Assembly: GCA_963801045.1 (NCBI GenBank)
Contig: CAWDDC010000004.1
Coordinates: 186,001 to 250,000 of the forward strand
From: JACCWP01 sp963801045
GTDB lineage: Bacteria > Actinomycetota > Actinomycetes > Propionibacteriales > Nocardioidaceae
DNA: 64,000 nucleotides
Direction: 5' to 3'
In this document: piece after piece, positions 1 to 9,909 of the stretch
Layout: every line of letters starts with the position of its first letter
Position numbering within the stretch: position 1 is the stretch's first letter
Made by a program: the position numbers and the translations under genes
The notes under the pieces: generated by a model
Told to the model about the DNA's origin: nothing
The model's database searches: none
What the model saw: only the letters and a program-made list of their open reading frames with translations

Positions 1-2
1 CG

Positions 3-641
3 TTCGTGGGCTGGCAGCACATGGGCGGCGCGCAGCCCAACGACGGGCACCGGGCGATGGCGGCGCTCGAGCGACTCGGTGTGGTGTCCGCGCTGATCAC
101 CCAGAACGTCGACGGGCTGCACGCCGCCGCCGGGCACCAGCGGCTGATCGACCTGCACGGGCGGATCTCCGAGGTGGTGTGCCTGGACTGCCGCGACGTG
201 AGCTCCCGCGGTCGGCTGCAGGACCGGCTCGCCGCCCTCAACCCGTCGCACGCCCGCGCCGACACCGGCGACGTCGAGATCGCACCCGACGGCGACGCGC
301 TGGTCGACGACAGCGACCGGTTCGCGCTGGCCGGGTGCAGCGGCTGCGGCGGGCGGCTGAAGCCGCACGTGGTCTTCTTCGGCGAGAACGTGCCGCGTGA
401 CCGGGTGGCCCGGGCGATCGCCCTGGTCGACGAGGCCGAGGCGCTGCTGGTGGCCGGGTCGTCGTTGACGGTGATGAGCGGGTTCCGCTTCGTCCGGCAG
501 GCCGCCCGGGCGGGCACGCCGGTGGTCATCGTCAATCGCGGCCCGACCCGGGGCGACGACCTGGCCGACGTCCGCGTCGACGCCGGCTGCACCGAGACGC
601 TCGCCGGCCTGGTCGAGTCGCTGGGCCGCGTACGCGCCTGA
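3..641 (+). CDS. Sir2-family NAD-dependent protein deacylase (5' partial)
   Basis: A sirtuin removes acyl groups from lysines using NAD+, releasing nicotinamide and O-acyl-ADP-ribose; it is cytoplasmic. The window opens inside the gene, so the N-terminal GAGxS Rossmann motif is missing. Visible are TQNVDGLH, the catalytic His in DLHG shortly after it, two zinc Cys pairs (CLDC and CSGC) about 50 residues apart, FFGENVP, GSSLTV and the late NAD-contact stretch IVNRG. The frame stays open to a TGA at 639-641. The visible 211 residues are roughly three quarters of a usual sirtuin. With the AcuC-type protein at 50213 it is one of two candidate lysine deacetylases in the window. Family assignment is firm; the substrate is unknown. 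Confidence 0.93.
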   Translation, partial: FVGWQHMGGAQPNDGHRAMAALERLGVVSALITQNVDGLHAAAGHQRLIDLHGRISEVVCLDCRDVSSRGRLQDRLAALNPSHARADTGDVEIAPDGDALVDDSDRFALAGCSGCGGRLKPHVVFFGENVPRDRVARAIALVDEAEALLVAGSSLTVMSGFRFVRQAARAGTPVVIVNRGPTRGDDLADVRVDAGCTETLAGLVESLGRVRA

Positions 642-668
642 GCGCCCCGACTGGTCCCCCGGACTCGC

Positions 669-726
669 GAAGTGGCGGAAAAGTGCGGGTCCGGCCGGCG
701 TGTCGTCAGCGTGTTTCCGCCACTTC
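669..726. terminator. Hairpin between convergent sirtuin and MFS genes
   Basis: Thirteen-base arms GAAGTGGCGGAAA (669-681) and TTTCCGCCACTTC (714-726) are perfect reverse complements around a 32-nt loop. The right arm lies inside the last codons of the MFS gene, so the non-coding side looks like a copy of its 3' end. It is placed to act as a bidirectional terminator. No U tract is present, as is common in high-GC actinobacteria. Confidence 0.55.
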
Positions 727-2163
727 CGCGCTGGGGCCGCCACGGCGGGACGCGCGGCGGCCGGCGCCGAGGTCGAGCAGGCCGAGCAGCAGGGCGGCGA
801 GGACGAAGCCGAGGGTCGTACGCAGCCCGACGGAGAACGCCTCGGCGTAGTCGCCGCGGCTGGCGGTGAGGGTGGAGAAGAACTGCGCGAGCACCAGGGC
901 GACCCCCACCGCGGACCCGACCCGCTGCGCGGTCTGCAGCATGCCGCCCGCGCTGCCGGCGTAGCGCACGTCGACCTCGGCGACGGTCAGCGTGACGTTG
1001 GGCGAGATCACCAGCCCGGTGCCGAAGCCGGTCACCAGCAGCGCGGGTAGCAGCACCCACCCGCTCGGCTCGTCCACCACGCTCACGACGAGGTCGAGCG
1101 CCACCAGCCCCACCGCGCAGATCAGCAGGCCCAGCACCACCATGCTGCGGCCGAAGCGCGCGACGTAGCGCCCACCGATCGCCGCCGCCACCGCCGACCC
1201 GACCGCGAACGGGGTCTGGATCAGCCCGGCCTCCAGCGCCGAGTACCCGAGCCCCAGCTGCAGGTACAGCGTCAGCACGAGGAACACCGAGGTGAACCCG
1301 GCGAAGAACACCGTCCCGAGGCCGAGCCCGAGCACGTACGAGCGCACCCGGATCAGTCGCAGGTCCATCAGGGTCGCCTGCCGCGCGCCGGTCCCACCAC
1401 CGCTCCCAGAACGCGAAGCCGGCCAGCAGCCCGACGGCGGGAGCGAGCAGCCACCACGGCCGCGACGACAGCTCGGCGCTGTCCCCCTCGACCAGCGGCA
1501 GCAGCGCGCAGAGCATCGCGGCGGCGAACAGCAGCACGCCCACCGGGTCGAGCGACTGCCGCTTGCGGGGCGGCTCGGCCGGCAGCAGCCGGCGCACCAG
1601 CAGCAGCGCGACGATCCCCACCGGGACGTTGACCAGGAACACCCAGCGCCACCCGTCGTCGCCGCCGGCGGTCACCAGCAGTCCGCCGAGCAGTGGGCCC
1701 AACCGCGGTCGAGATGCCCGACGGTCATGCCGAACAGCCCGAACGCCTTGCCGCGCTCGGCGCCGCGGAACATCGTCTGGATGAAGCCGGACACCTGCGG
1801 TGAGACGAGTCCCGCGGCGAACCCCTGCGCCAGCCGGAACACCACCAGCCACCCGGCCGAGGGCGCGACCCCGCACAGCGCGCTGAACGTCGTGAACAGC
1901 CCCAGCCCGAAGGCGAACACGCCCCGCCGGCTGCGAGCGTCGCCGAGCCGTCCCGCCGGCACCAGGACCATGCCGAACGCCAGCGCGTAGCCCGCGACGA
2001 TCCACTGCACGTCGCTCTCGTCGGCACCGATGCCGCTACGGATCGACGGCAGCGCGACGTTGACGATGGAGACGTCCAGCAGGGTCATGAACCCCGCGAC
2101 CAGGCACAGGCTCAGCGCCCGCCATCGCGCCGGGTCCGGCGTCTCGGGGGCGGGCTCGGTCAC
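706..2163 (-). CDS. DHA2-type MFS drug exporter (frameshifted)
   Basis: Proton-coupled exporter of the EmrB/QacA (14-TM) class in the cytoplasmic membrane; such proteins expel drugs or metabolites. It starts at GTG 2163. The first frame shows SLCLVAGFMTLLDVSIVNVA, the typical motif D1/TM1 of DHA2 exporters, and the motif A-like GRLGDARSRRG. Two inserted bases near 1700 and 1713 and a third shift near 1390-1430 split the gene into three frames; the joined product has the expected order and ends in the C-terminal TM set (LGLGTVFFAGF onwards). It is transcribed away from the phosphoglucomutase gene and convergent with the sirtuin. No regulator is adjacent. The broken frame is probably sequence error. 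The substrate cannot be inferred. Confidence 0.82.
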
Positions 2164-2236
2164 CGGGTCACGGTACGGACCCGCGCCTGCTGCGGCATCC
2201 CGCCCGCGGAGCCGGGCACCGGCCCTGGAGCGGCAC

Positions 2237-2242
2237 TAGGGT
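2237..2242 (+). promoter_or_regulatory. -10 box of leaderless phosphoglucomutase mRNA
   Basis: TAGGGT fits TAnnnT and ends six bases before the ATG at 2249, so transcription should start at or next to the start codon. No ribosome binding site precedes the ATG. Confidence 0.5.
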
Positions 2243-2248
2243 CACCGC

Positions 2249-3880
2249 ATGCACGAGCGCGCCGGCCAGCCCGCCCGCCCCGACGACCTGGTGGACCTCG
2301 CCGCGCTGGAGTCCGCGTACTACGACACGACGCCGGATCCGGACGACCCCGCGCAGCAGGTGGTGTTCGGCACGTCCGGCCACCGCGGGTCGAGCCTGGA
2401 CGGGGCGTTCAACGAGGCGCACATCCTCGCGATCACCCAGGCGATCTGCGACTACCGCGCCGGCCAGGGCTACCGCGGCCCGCTGCTGCTGGCGCGGGAC
2501 ACGCACGCGCTGTCGCTGCCGGCGTGGCACACCGCGCTCGAGGTGCTGGTCGCCAACGACGTGACCACGCTGGTCGACGAGCAGGACGGCTACACGCCGA
2601 CGCCGGCGCTTGTCGCACGCGATCCTGCGGCTCAACCGCGATGCCGACCACGGCGCCGTCGACGGCATCGTCGTCACCCCGTCGCACAACCCGCCGCGGG
2701 ACGGCGGGTTCAAGTACAACCCGCCGCACGGCGGGCCGGCCGGCAGCGACGCCACCGGGTGGATCGCCGACCGCGCCAACCAGCTGCTGCGCGAGGGCGT
2801 CGGCGCGATCCGCCGCGCGAGCTCCGACCAGACCCGGGACGCCTGCGTGGGCTACGACTTCCTCGGCCACTACGTCGACGACCTGCCCACCGTGCTCGAC
2901 CTCGACGCGATCCGCGACGCCGGCGTACGCATCGGCGCCGACCCGATGGGCGGCGCGAGCGTCGCGTACTGGGGCGCGATCGCCGAGCGGCACCGGCTCG
3001 ACCTCACCGTGGTCAACGACCGGGTCGACCCGCAGTGGGGCTTCATGACCCTCGACCACGACGGCAAGATCCGGATGGACTGCTCGTCGCCGTACGCGAT
3101 GGCGTCGCTGGTCGAGCGGCGGGACGACTTCGACCTCTCCACCGGCAACGACGCCGACGCCGACCGGCACGGCATCGTCACCCCCGACGCCGGGCTGATG
3201 AACCCGAACCACTACCTCGCCGTCGCCATCGACTACCTGCTGGCGAGCCGGTCGTGGTCGGACCAGGTCGCGATCGGCAAGACGCTGGTGTCGTCGAGCA
3301 TGATCGACCACGTCGTGCGGTCCCGCGGCAGGCGGCTGCTCGAGGTGCCGGTCGGGTTCAAGTGGTTCGTGCCGGGGCTGCTCGACGGCACGCGTCGCGT
3401 TCGGCGGCGAGGAGAGCGCGGGGGCGAGCTTCCTGCGCCGCGACGGCAGCACCTGGACCACCGACAAGGACGGCATCCTGCTGGCCCTGCTGGCCAGCGA
3501 GATCCTCGCCGTGACGGGCCGGACGCCGAGCCAGCTCTACGCCGGCCTGACCGAGCGCTTCGGCGACCCCGCGTACGCCCGGGTCGACGCCCCCGCCACC
3601 CGGGACGAGAAGGCCCGGCTGGCGAAGCTGTCGGCCGACGCCGTCACCGCGACCGAGCTGGCCGGCGACGCCGATCACCGCCAAGCTCACCGAGGCGCCG
3701 GGCAACGGCGCGCCGCTCGGCGGCCTGAAGGTGGTGACCGAGCGGGCGTGGTTCGCCGCCCGGCCGTCCGGCACCGAGGACGTCTACAAGGTCTACGCCG
3801 AGTCGTTCGCCGGGCCGGACCACCTGGCCCGGGTGCAGGACGAGGCGACCGCCGTGGTCTCGGCCGCGCTCGGCGGCTGA
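2249..3880 (+). CDS. pgm: Alpha-D-glucose phosphate-specific phosphoglucomutase (frameshifted)
   Basis: Interconverts glucose-1-phosphate and glucose-6-phosphate in the cytoplasm, linking glycogen/trehalose and wall sugar synthesis to glycolysis. All four active-site loops are present across the joined frames: TPSHNPP with the phosphoserine, the metal loop GNDADADRHG, the sugar loop GEESAG and the phosphate loop PSGTED near the end. N-terminal VVFGTSGHRG is also diagnostic. Three single-base insertions, near 2610 (in gcttgtcg), 3393 and 3674, break the frame; removing them gives about 542 residues, the normal length of the E. coli Pgm type. The gene starts at ATG 2249 behind a leaderless-type promoter. 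I judge the indels to be sequence errors. Confidence 0.93.
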
Positions 3881-4144
3881 GCTGGATCGAATGCCTGCGA
3901 CCTCGTGCGTCGGTCCGGACCGTTCCGTCGGCTCCGCCGATGCTCGTGAGTACTACATGGTTGTAATTTGCAAGCCGACACGCCGTACCCCCTAGCGGGA
4001 ACTGTGGGGTTGGTGTTCCCTGTGTGACGGCAGTGGTCCCACGTGACGCGTGAGTGCGGTGCCGAGCCCTCGGGGATCGGGCTCGACACCGCCTGTTCGC
4101 GGAGCACCCGGGACGCAGTGACACGGAGAGAAGGGGTGGGCGCG
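3881..4144 (+). promoter_or_regulatory. Structured leader upstream of the NlpC/P60 gene
   Basis: This 264-nt spacer has an AT-rich TAATTT (3964-3969) that could be a -10 box, giving a leader of about 170 nt. Arms GGGAAC (3997-4002) and GTTCCC (4015-4020) form an operator-like inverted repeat. A long hairpin has arms at 4056-4069 and 4079-4092, with 13 of 14 pairs. Actinobacterial NlpC/P60 genes often carry c-di-AMP (ydaO) riboswitches, but I could not find the conserved GACAGCUAAC-type core here, so no riboswitch is called. Confidence 0.35.
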
Positions 4145-5616
4145 GTGCGGCGACCCGACCGACGCCGATCGGCACGCACGTGCGCCACCGCGGCCGTGCT
4201 GGCCGTCCTGGTGGCCGCGCCGTTGTCGGCGGCGTCCGCCGAACCGGGCGGCGGCGACGGCGACGCAGCCGACACCGTCGCGGGCCGAGGTGCGCGCCGC
4301 CCAGGACGAGGTCGAGACCCGGGCCACCGAGGTCGGGCAGATCCAGGCCCAGCTGGCGATGGCCCAGCAGCAGCTGACCGACGTACGGATCGCCTCCATG
4401 CAGGCGACCGAGGCCTACAACGGCGCGATCTACCGGCTGCAGCAGGCCCGTGCCGAGGCGCGCGCGGCGCTGCGCCGGGCCGACGCGGCGGTCGCCGAGG
4501 TCGAGCAGCAGCGGCGGGCGCTCGAGGGGTTCGCCGTCGGCAGCGCGCAGGAGGCCACGTCGGTCGGTCAGGTCGGCAGCCTGCTGACGTCCGGCGACCC
4601 GGCCGAGCTGCTGGAGGAGTACGGCGCGTGGAACGACACCACCAACGCGCTGCAGGCCGCCCTGGACGACTGGGACGCCACCCGTGCCTACGCCGAGGTG
4701 CTGCGTGAGGAGGCCGACGCCGCGCGCGAGCGCCGGGCCGACGCCGCCGACACGGCCCGGCAGGCCCGCGAGGTCGCCGAGGCGGCCGTCGCCGACGCCG
4801 AGCAGCAGGAGGCCGCGCTCTCCGCGCGCACCGACGAGCTGGTACGCGCGCTGGCCGAGGCGCAGGACGTGTCGGTGGCACTCGCCCGGCAGCGTCAGCA
4901 GGCGCTGGCCGCGGCCGCCGCCGAGGCCGCCGAGCAGGAGGCCGCGGAGGAGGCCGCCGAGCAGGAGGCCGAGGAGCAGGAGCAGCAGGAGGCCGACGAC
5001 GACGAGCAGACCGACGACCCGCCGTCCGAGCAGCCCCAGCAGCCCGAGCAGCCCGACGAGCCGGGCGACCGCAGCAACGGCGGGGGCGGCGGCAACGGCG
5101 ACACCAGCGGCGACGGCGGCAACGGCGGTCGGCGGCGACGGCGGCGGCGGCAACGGCGGTGGCACCGGCGGCGGCAACGGCGGCGGCAACGGCGGTGGCA
5201 ACGGCGGTGGCGGCGGAGGCGGCGGAGGCGGCGGCACCACCAACCCGCCCCCGCCGAGCGGTGCCGCGCGGGCGATCGCGTTCGCCAAGGCGCAGCTGGG
5301 TGAGCCGTACGTCTACGGCGCCGACGGTCCCGACTCCTGGGACTGCTCGGGTCTGACCAGCAAGGCGTGGGGCGCTGCGGGACACCCGCTGTCGCACTGG
5401 TCGGTGGCGCAGTACTCCGAGACGACACCGATCTCGCAGTCCCAGCTGCAGCCGGGCGACCTGCTGTTCTGGAGCAACGGCAGCCCGAGCTCGATCTACC
5501 ACGTCGCGATGTACCTCGGCGGCGGGCAGATGATCCAGGCACCGCGGCCGGGCCGCAGCGTCGAGATCGTGTCGATGTACTACTGGATCCTCCCCGACCT
5601 GTACGGCCGGGTCTGA
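4145..5616 (+). CDS. Secreted coiled-coil NlpC/P60 peptidoglycan hydrolase (frameshifted)
   Basis: Predicted secreted D,L-endopeptidase cutting peptidoglycan stem peptides, with the RipA/CwlO-like plan. An Arg-rich start and a hydrophobic core (AAVLAVLVAAPLSAASA) form a signal peptide. A long Ala/Glu/Gln-rich coiled coil follows, then an acidic/Gln/Pro stretch, a Gly/Asn-rich linker and a C-terminal NlpC/P60 domain. Catalytic Cys is in DSWDCSGLT and His in YHVAMYLG. Insertions near 4269 (gtcgcgggccgag) and in the Gly linker near 5131 break the frame. The start could be GTG 4136 or 4145; the RBS-like GAGAAGG sits at 4127-4133. In RipA-like proteins the coiled coil regulates the enzyme; this is inference here. 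Confidence 0.88.
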
Positions 5617-5623
5617 CCCAGCG

Positions 5624-5685
5624 CCCGCCGATCTTCCGGTCCGACGCGCGCCCCGGCGCTCGTACGGCCGGAAGATCCGGGCGGG
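5624..5685. terminator. Hairpin between convergent NlpC and ppa
   Basis: GATCTTCCGG (5630-5639) pairs with CCGGAAGATC (5668-5677). The stem extends outward through CCCGCC on the left and GGGCGGG on the right with a small bulge. It lies between the two stop codons of convergent genes and so can serve both. Confidence 0.6.
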
Positions 5686-5686
5686 T

Positions 5687-6220
5687 CTAGCCGGCGTTGC
5701 CGGGACCGGCGGGATCGGCCGAGGCGGCGCCGTCGTAGCCGTACTTCTCGTAGCGCTGCTGCGAGGCGATGATCTCGCGCTCCGCCTCGGTGCGGCCGAC
5801 CCAGGTGGCGCCCTCGACCGACTTGCCGGGCTCGAGGTCCTTGTAGACCTCGAAGAAGTGCTGGATCTCCAGCCGGTCGAACTCGGGCATGTGGTGGATG
5901 TCGCGCAGGTGCTCCTGGCGCGGGTCGTGCGCCGGCACGCACAGCACCTTGTCGTCGCGGCCCGCCTCGTCGCTCATCCGGAACATGCCGATCGCGCGGC
6001 ACTCGATCAGGCAGCCGGGGAAGGTCGGCTCGGCCAGCACCACCAGCGCGTCCAGCGGGTCGCCGTCCTGGCCGAGGGTGTGCTCGACGAAGCCGTAGTC
6101 GGCCGGGTACTGGGTCGCGGTGAACAGCGTGCGGTCGAGCCGGATCCGGTGCGTGGTGTGGTCGACCTCGTACTTGTTCCGCTGGCCCTTGGGGATCTCG
6201 ACCGTCACGTCGAACTGCAC
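5687..6220 (-). CDS. ppa: Inorganic pyrophosphatase
   Basis: Soluble family I pyrophosphatase that hydrolyses PPi to phosphate and so pulls biosynthetic reactions forward. The 177-residue product has the family signature DGDPLDALV, with metal-binding Asp residues, and the surrounding VEIPKGQRNKYEVDH, FTATQYPADYGFVEHTLG and PTFPGCLIECR blocks. The frame is intact. I prefer GTG 6220 (MQFDVTVEIPKG), because homologues start there and the AGGAAGGGA at 6231-6239 is about ten bases upstream; GTG 6229 is the alternative. It is convergent with the NlpC gene and divergent from the carboxypeptidase gene at 6322. Confidence 0.96.
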   Translation of the reverse strand: MQFDVTVEIPKGQRNKYEVDHTTHRIRLDRTLFTATQYPADYGFVEHTLGQDGDPLDALVVLAEPTFPGCLIECRAIGMFRMSDEAGRDDKVLCVPAHDPRQEHLRDIHHMPEFDRLEIQHFFEVYKDLEPGKSVEGATWVGRTEAEREIIASQQRYEKYGYDGAASADPAGPGNAG

Positions 6221-6321
6221 GAGTGCCACGTCCCTTCCTGAGGCCTTCCGGCAGACCACGCCCGGCGGTGCCCGGCTAGTGTCTCGCATCGGCGAGCAGG
6301 CGACGGACAGGAGGGCGAGCG

Positions 6322-7760
6322 GTGCGCACCCGGACCGTCGCGCTCGTCGCGCTGCTGATCGTCGTGCTGGCCGGTGCCGGCATCGCCACCAGCCTGTACG
6401 TCGCCGACGACCGCGACACCGGCCGATCCCGACGACCCCACGGTGGTGGCGCCACCGGAGGGTCTCGACCTGCCGCCCGCCCGGCGCCCGGCACCCGTGC
6501 TGGGTCCGCCGGCCGGGCCGCCGGTCGACCCCGCCGCCGTCCGGCAGCGGCTGGCCGGGCTGCTCGCCGACCACGACCTCGGCCGGCACGTCGGCGTCGC
6601 GGTGCGCGACCTCGGCCGGGAGCGCGACGTGCTGGCGCATCGGCGGCGACGACACGTTCACCCCGGCCTCGACGCTCAAGCTGTTCACCTCGGCCGCCGC
6701 GCTCGACACCCTCGGGCCGGGCCACCGGTTCGAGACGACCGTGGCCCTCGACCGCAGCGGTGCCGGGCCGCCGCAGGTCGTCCTGGTGGGCGGCGGCGAC
6801 CCGCTGCTGTCCCGCACCCAGCACGACCGCGACGCCGCGTACGCGCCGGACGTCTCGACGATCGCCAGCGTCGACCGGCTCGCCGCGCAGACCGCCCGTG
6901 CGCTCCAGGACGCCGGCATCGGCACGGTGCGCGTGGGGTGGGACGCGTCGCTGTTCAGCGGCCCGTCGGTCTCGCCGCAGTGGGAGCCGTCGTACGTCCC
7001 CGACGAGGTGGTCAGCCCGATCTCCGCGCTGTGGGTCGACGAGGGGCGGCTCGGCTACGGCTTCTCCGAGCGCTCGCCCGACCCGGCCGCCGCCGCGGCG
7101 CAGGTGCTGGCCGACGACCTGGTCCGGCACGGGGCTGCGGGTCAGCGGGAGGCCCCGGGCCGCCAGCCGTCGGGCGACGCGCGAGGTCGTCGCGTCGGCG
7201 CAGAGCGCGCCGCTGGACCAGATCGTGGAGCACGTGCTCGAGGTGAGCGACAACGAGGGCGCGGAGGTGCTGCTGCGCCACGTCGGGCTGGCGACCGGCC
7301 GGGCCGGATCCTTCGCCGGCGGCACCGCCGGGGTGCGGGAGACGCTCACCGGTCTCGGCGTCCCCTACGCGCGACGTCGTGACGTACGACGGCAGCGGGC
7401 TGTCCCGCGACGACCGGGTCACCCTCGCCGCCGAGATGGCGGTGCTGTCGCTCGGCGTCGACCCCGACCAGCCCGACCTGCGCACGATCGTGAGCGGGCT
7501 GCCGGCGGCCCGGTTCAACGGCTCGCTGGCCTACCGGTTCGTCGAACCCGACGCCGCGGCGGCCCGGGGCGTCGTCCGCGCCAAGACCGGCACCCTCACC
7601 GGCGTGCACGGCCTCGACCGGGTCGGTCGTGACCCGCGACGGCACCCTGCTCGGGTTCGCGCTGCTCACCGACCGGGTGCGCCCGATCGACACCCTCGAC
7701 GCCCGCGCCACCCTCGACCGGATGGCCGCCGCCCTGGCCGGCTGCGGCTGCGCTCGCTGA
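6322..7760 (+). CDS. dacB: D-alanyl-D-alanine carboxypeptidase/endopeptidase, PBP4 type (frameshifted)
   Basis: Class C low-molecular-mass penicillin-binding protein (peptidase S13) acting on peptidoglycan peptides outside the membrane. An N-terminal hydrophobic segment (VALVALLIVVLAGAGIA) serves as signal or anchor. The three catalytic motifs are present: SxxK as STLK in TPASTLKLF, SxN as SDN in LEVSDNEGAEVL, and KTG in AKTGTLTGV. The start at GTG 6322 has a good RBS (AGGAGG just upstream) and TAGTGT at 6275-6280 as a possible -10. At least six single-base insertions (near 6423, 6640, 7133, 7370, 7612) break the frame, the densest cluster in the window. As all motifs survive, sequence error is more likely than decay, but a pseudogene cannot be excluded. 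Confidence 0.86.
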
Positions 7761-7781
7761 GCCCGGCAGCCGCCGCGCCCG

Positions 7782-7787
7782 TACCGT
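7782..7787 (+). promoter_or_regulatory. -10 box, leaderless start of DUF2342 gene
   Basis: TACCGT matches TAnnnT and ends seven bases before the ATG at 7795; no RBS precedes that start. Confidence 0.4.
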
Positions 7788-7794
7788 GGTGGCC

Positions 7795-8905
7795 ATGTCC
7801 TCCGGCTCGTCCTCCCTTCCCGCGCGCCGACCTCGCCGGAGGCGCAACGGCGTCATCGACTGGGACCTCGCGGTCCGCACGGCGCAGTCGCTGATCCGCC
7901 CGGGCCCGGAGGTGTCGCCCGACCAGGCGGAGGAGGCGGTGACCGGGTTGCGCGTCGGCGGCCGAGCGCTCGCGCGGGTACGTCTCCGACTACACCGGGC
8001 TCCAGGCCGACCCGAGCCGCACGCCGGTGCTGGTCGTCGACCGGTCCCGGTGGGTGCAGGCGAGCGCCGAGGGCTTCGCCGAGCTCGCCGAGCCGCTCGA
8101 GCAGCGGCTGGCCAGCGCCAAGGGCGTGACGCCCTGGGCCCGGGCCATCGGGTCGCGGGTCACCGGCCTCGAGGTGGGCGGGCTGCTGGCCTTCATGTCG
8201 CACAAGGTGCTCGGGCAGTTCGACCCGTTCTCCGGCGACGACACCGCCGACGGCGGCAGGACCGGGCGGCTGCTGCTGGTCGCACCCAACATCGTGCACG
8301 CCGAGCGCGAGCTGGAGGCCGACGCCGACGACTTCCGGATGTGGGTCTGCCTGCACGAGGAGACCCACCGGCTGCAGTTCGGCGGGGTGCCGTGGCTCGG
8401 CGGCCACCTGCGCGCGCAGGTCGGGCGGCTCGCGGAGACGACCGACCTCGAGGTCTCCGACGTCCCGCAGCTGGTCGACCAGGCGCTGACGATGGTCGGG
8501 CGGATCGTCCGCGGCGACACCGAGGCGTCGCTGCTCGACCTGGTGCAGTCCGACGAGCAGAAGGTGGTGGTCGAGGAGATCACCGCGGTCATGTCGCTGC
8601 TGGAGGGTCACGCCGACGTGGTGATGGACGGTGTCGGCCCGGAGGTGGTGCCGAGCGTCGAGGCGCTGCGCGCGCGGTTCACCCAGCGCCGCAAGGGCGG
8701 CGGTGTGTTCGACCGGATGGTCCGCCGGCTGCTCGGCCTCGACGCCAAGATGCGGCAGTACCGCGACGGGGCGACGTTCGTCCGCGGCGTGGTCGACCGG
8801 GTCGGCCACGAGGGCTTCTCCGCCGTCTGGCAGCAGCCGGCCAACCTGCCCCGGCCGGCCGAGATCGCCGAGCCCGGCCGCTGGTGCGACCGGGTGCTCG
8901 GCTAG
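7795..8905 (+). CDS. Zinc-dependent metalloprotease, DUF2342 (frameshifted)
   Basis: Member of an actinobacterial family annotated as zinc-dependent metalloprotease or F420-biosynthesis-associated protein; its physiological role is unknown. The HExxH zinc site is seen in CLHEETHRLQFGG. It is preceded by VAPNIVHAERELEAD and followed by VVEEITAVMSLLEGHADVVMD, whose E and H/D could supply the third ligand. One inserted base near 7969 (ttgcgcgtcggcg) shifts the frame early; removing it restores an N-terminus reading RSAAERSRGYVSDYTGLQ. No signal peptide is visible. The gene lies directly upstream of tilS, an arrangement common in actinobacteria. The start at ATG 7795 is behind a leaderless-type -10. 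Confidence 0.85.
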
Positions 8906-8914
8906 CGAGCAGCG

Positions 8915-9904
8915 GTGGGCGGCCGGCTCGACCCCGCGGTCGCCCGCACCCGGGTGGCCGTGCGGGCGTCGCTCGCCGACCTCGACCCCGGTGACCTCGT
9001 GCTGGTCGGGTGCTCCGGCGGCGCCGACTCGCTCGCCCTGGTGGCGGCCTGCTGCTTCGAGGGCCCGAAGGCGGGGCTGGCGGTCGGTGCGGTCGTGGTG
9101 GACCACGGGCTCCAGGACGGCTCGCGCGCAGGTGGCCGCGCGGGCGGGGGACTGCGCCGCGGCGCTCGGGCGCCGACCCGGTACGCGTCGAGCGGGTCCT
9201 CGTCGGTCCGGACGGCGGTCCCGAGGCCGCGGCCCGCGCCGCGCGCTACGCCGCGCTGCACCGGGTCGCCGACGAGCTCGACGCCCGCGCGCTGCTGCTC
9301 GCCCACACCCGCGACGACCAGGCCGAGACGGTGCTGCTCGGGCTCGCCCGCGGGTCGGGCACCCGGTCGCTGGCCGGCATGCGGCCGGTGTCCGGCCGGC
9401 TGCGCCGGCCGCTGCTCGGCATCACCCACGACGACACCGTCCGGGCCTGCCGGGCACTGGGCGTCGCCTGGTGGGACGACCCGCACAACGCCGACACCGG
9501 CCACACCCGGGCCCGGGTGCGGCACACGCGTGCTGCCCGTGCTCGAGGACGAGCTCGGTCCGGGCGTACGCGACGCGCTGGCCCGCAGCGCCGACCTGCT
9601 CCGCTCCGACGCCGACGCGCTGGACGGGCTGGCCGACCTGCTGTTCCACCAGGCCTCGGACGGCTCGGGGCTGCGGGTGGAGACGCTGGCCGGCGCCCCG
9701 GCCGCCCTGCGCCACCGCGCGCTGCGTACCGCGGCGCTCGCTGCCGGCTGCCCGGCCGGGGACCTGACCGCCGGGCACGTGCACGCGCTGGACGCGTTGG
9801 TCACCGACTGGCACGGCCAGCGCGGTGTCGACCTGCCCGGCCGGGTGCGGGCGGGGCGGACCGCGGGCGTCCTGCGGCTGTCCGCCGCCGGTGTGACAGG
9901 CTGA
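8915..9904 (+). CDS. tilS: tRNA(Ile)-lysidine synthase (frameshifted)
   Basis: Attaches lysine to C34 of the CAU-anticodon isoleucine tRNA, changing it from Met to Ile decoding; it is normally essential. The ATP pyrophosphatase PP-loop is seen as GCSGGADSLAL, followed by VVVDHGLQ, HTRDDQAETVLLGLARGSG and RRPLLGITHDDTV, all typical of TilS. Insertions near 9130, 9170 and 9530 split the ORF; joined, it runs to about 328 residues. Because tilS is essential, the triple disruption argues strongly for assembly error. It starts at GTG 8915, ten bases after the previous stop, and ends just before hpt. Confidence 0.92.
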   Translation: MGGRLDPAVARTRVAVRASLADLDPGDLVLVGCSGGADSLALVAACCFEGPKAGLAVGAVVVDHGLQDGSRAGGRAGGGLRRGARAPTRYASSGSSSVRTAVPRPRPAPRATPRCTGSPTSSTPARCCSPTPATTRPRRCCSGSPAGRAPGRWPACGRCPAGCAGRCSASPTTTPSGPAGHWASPGGTTRTTPTPATPGPGCGTRVLPVLEDELGPGVRDALARSADLLRSDADALDGLADLLFHQASDGSGLRVETLAGAPAALRHRALRTAALAAGCPAGDLTAGHVHALDALVTDWHGQRGVDLPGRVRAGRTAGVLRLSAAGVTG

Positions 9905-9909
9905 TCGAC

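Noticed and set aside
2600..3680. Programmed frameshifting in pgm
   Set aside because: Three shifts at unrelated contexts with no slippery heptamer or pseudoknot; pgm is a single-frame gene elsewhere. Sequence error is simpler.
3976..4140. c-di-AMP (ydaO) riboswitch before NlpC/P60
   Set aside because: The conserved GGGGAACC and GACAGCUAACYYCG-type segments could not be found in order; kept only as an untested possibility.
5080..5240. Short-period GGC/GGT-rich repeat as a microsatellite or CRISPR-like array
   Set aside because: It encodes the Gly/Asn-rich linker of the wall hydrolase; no unique spacers and no constant repeat length.
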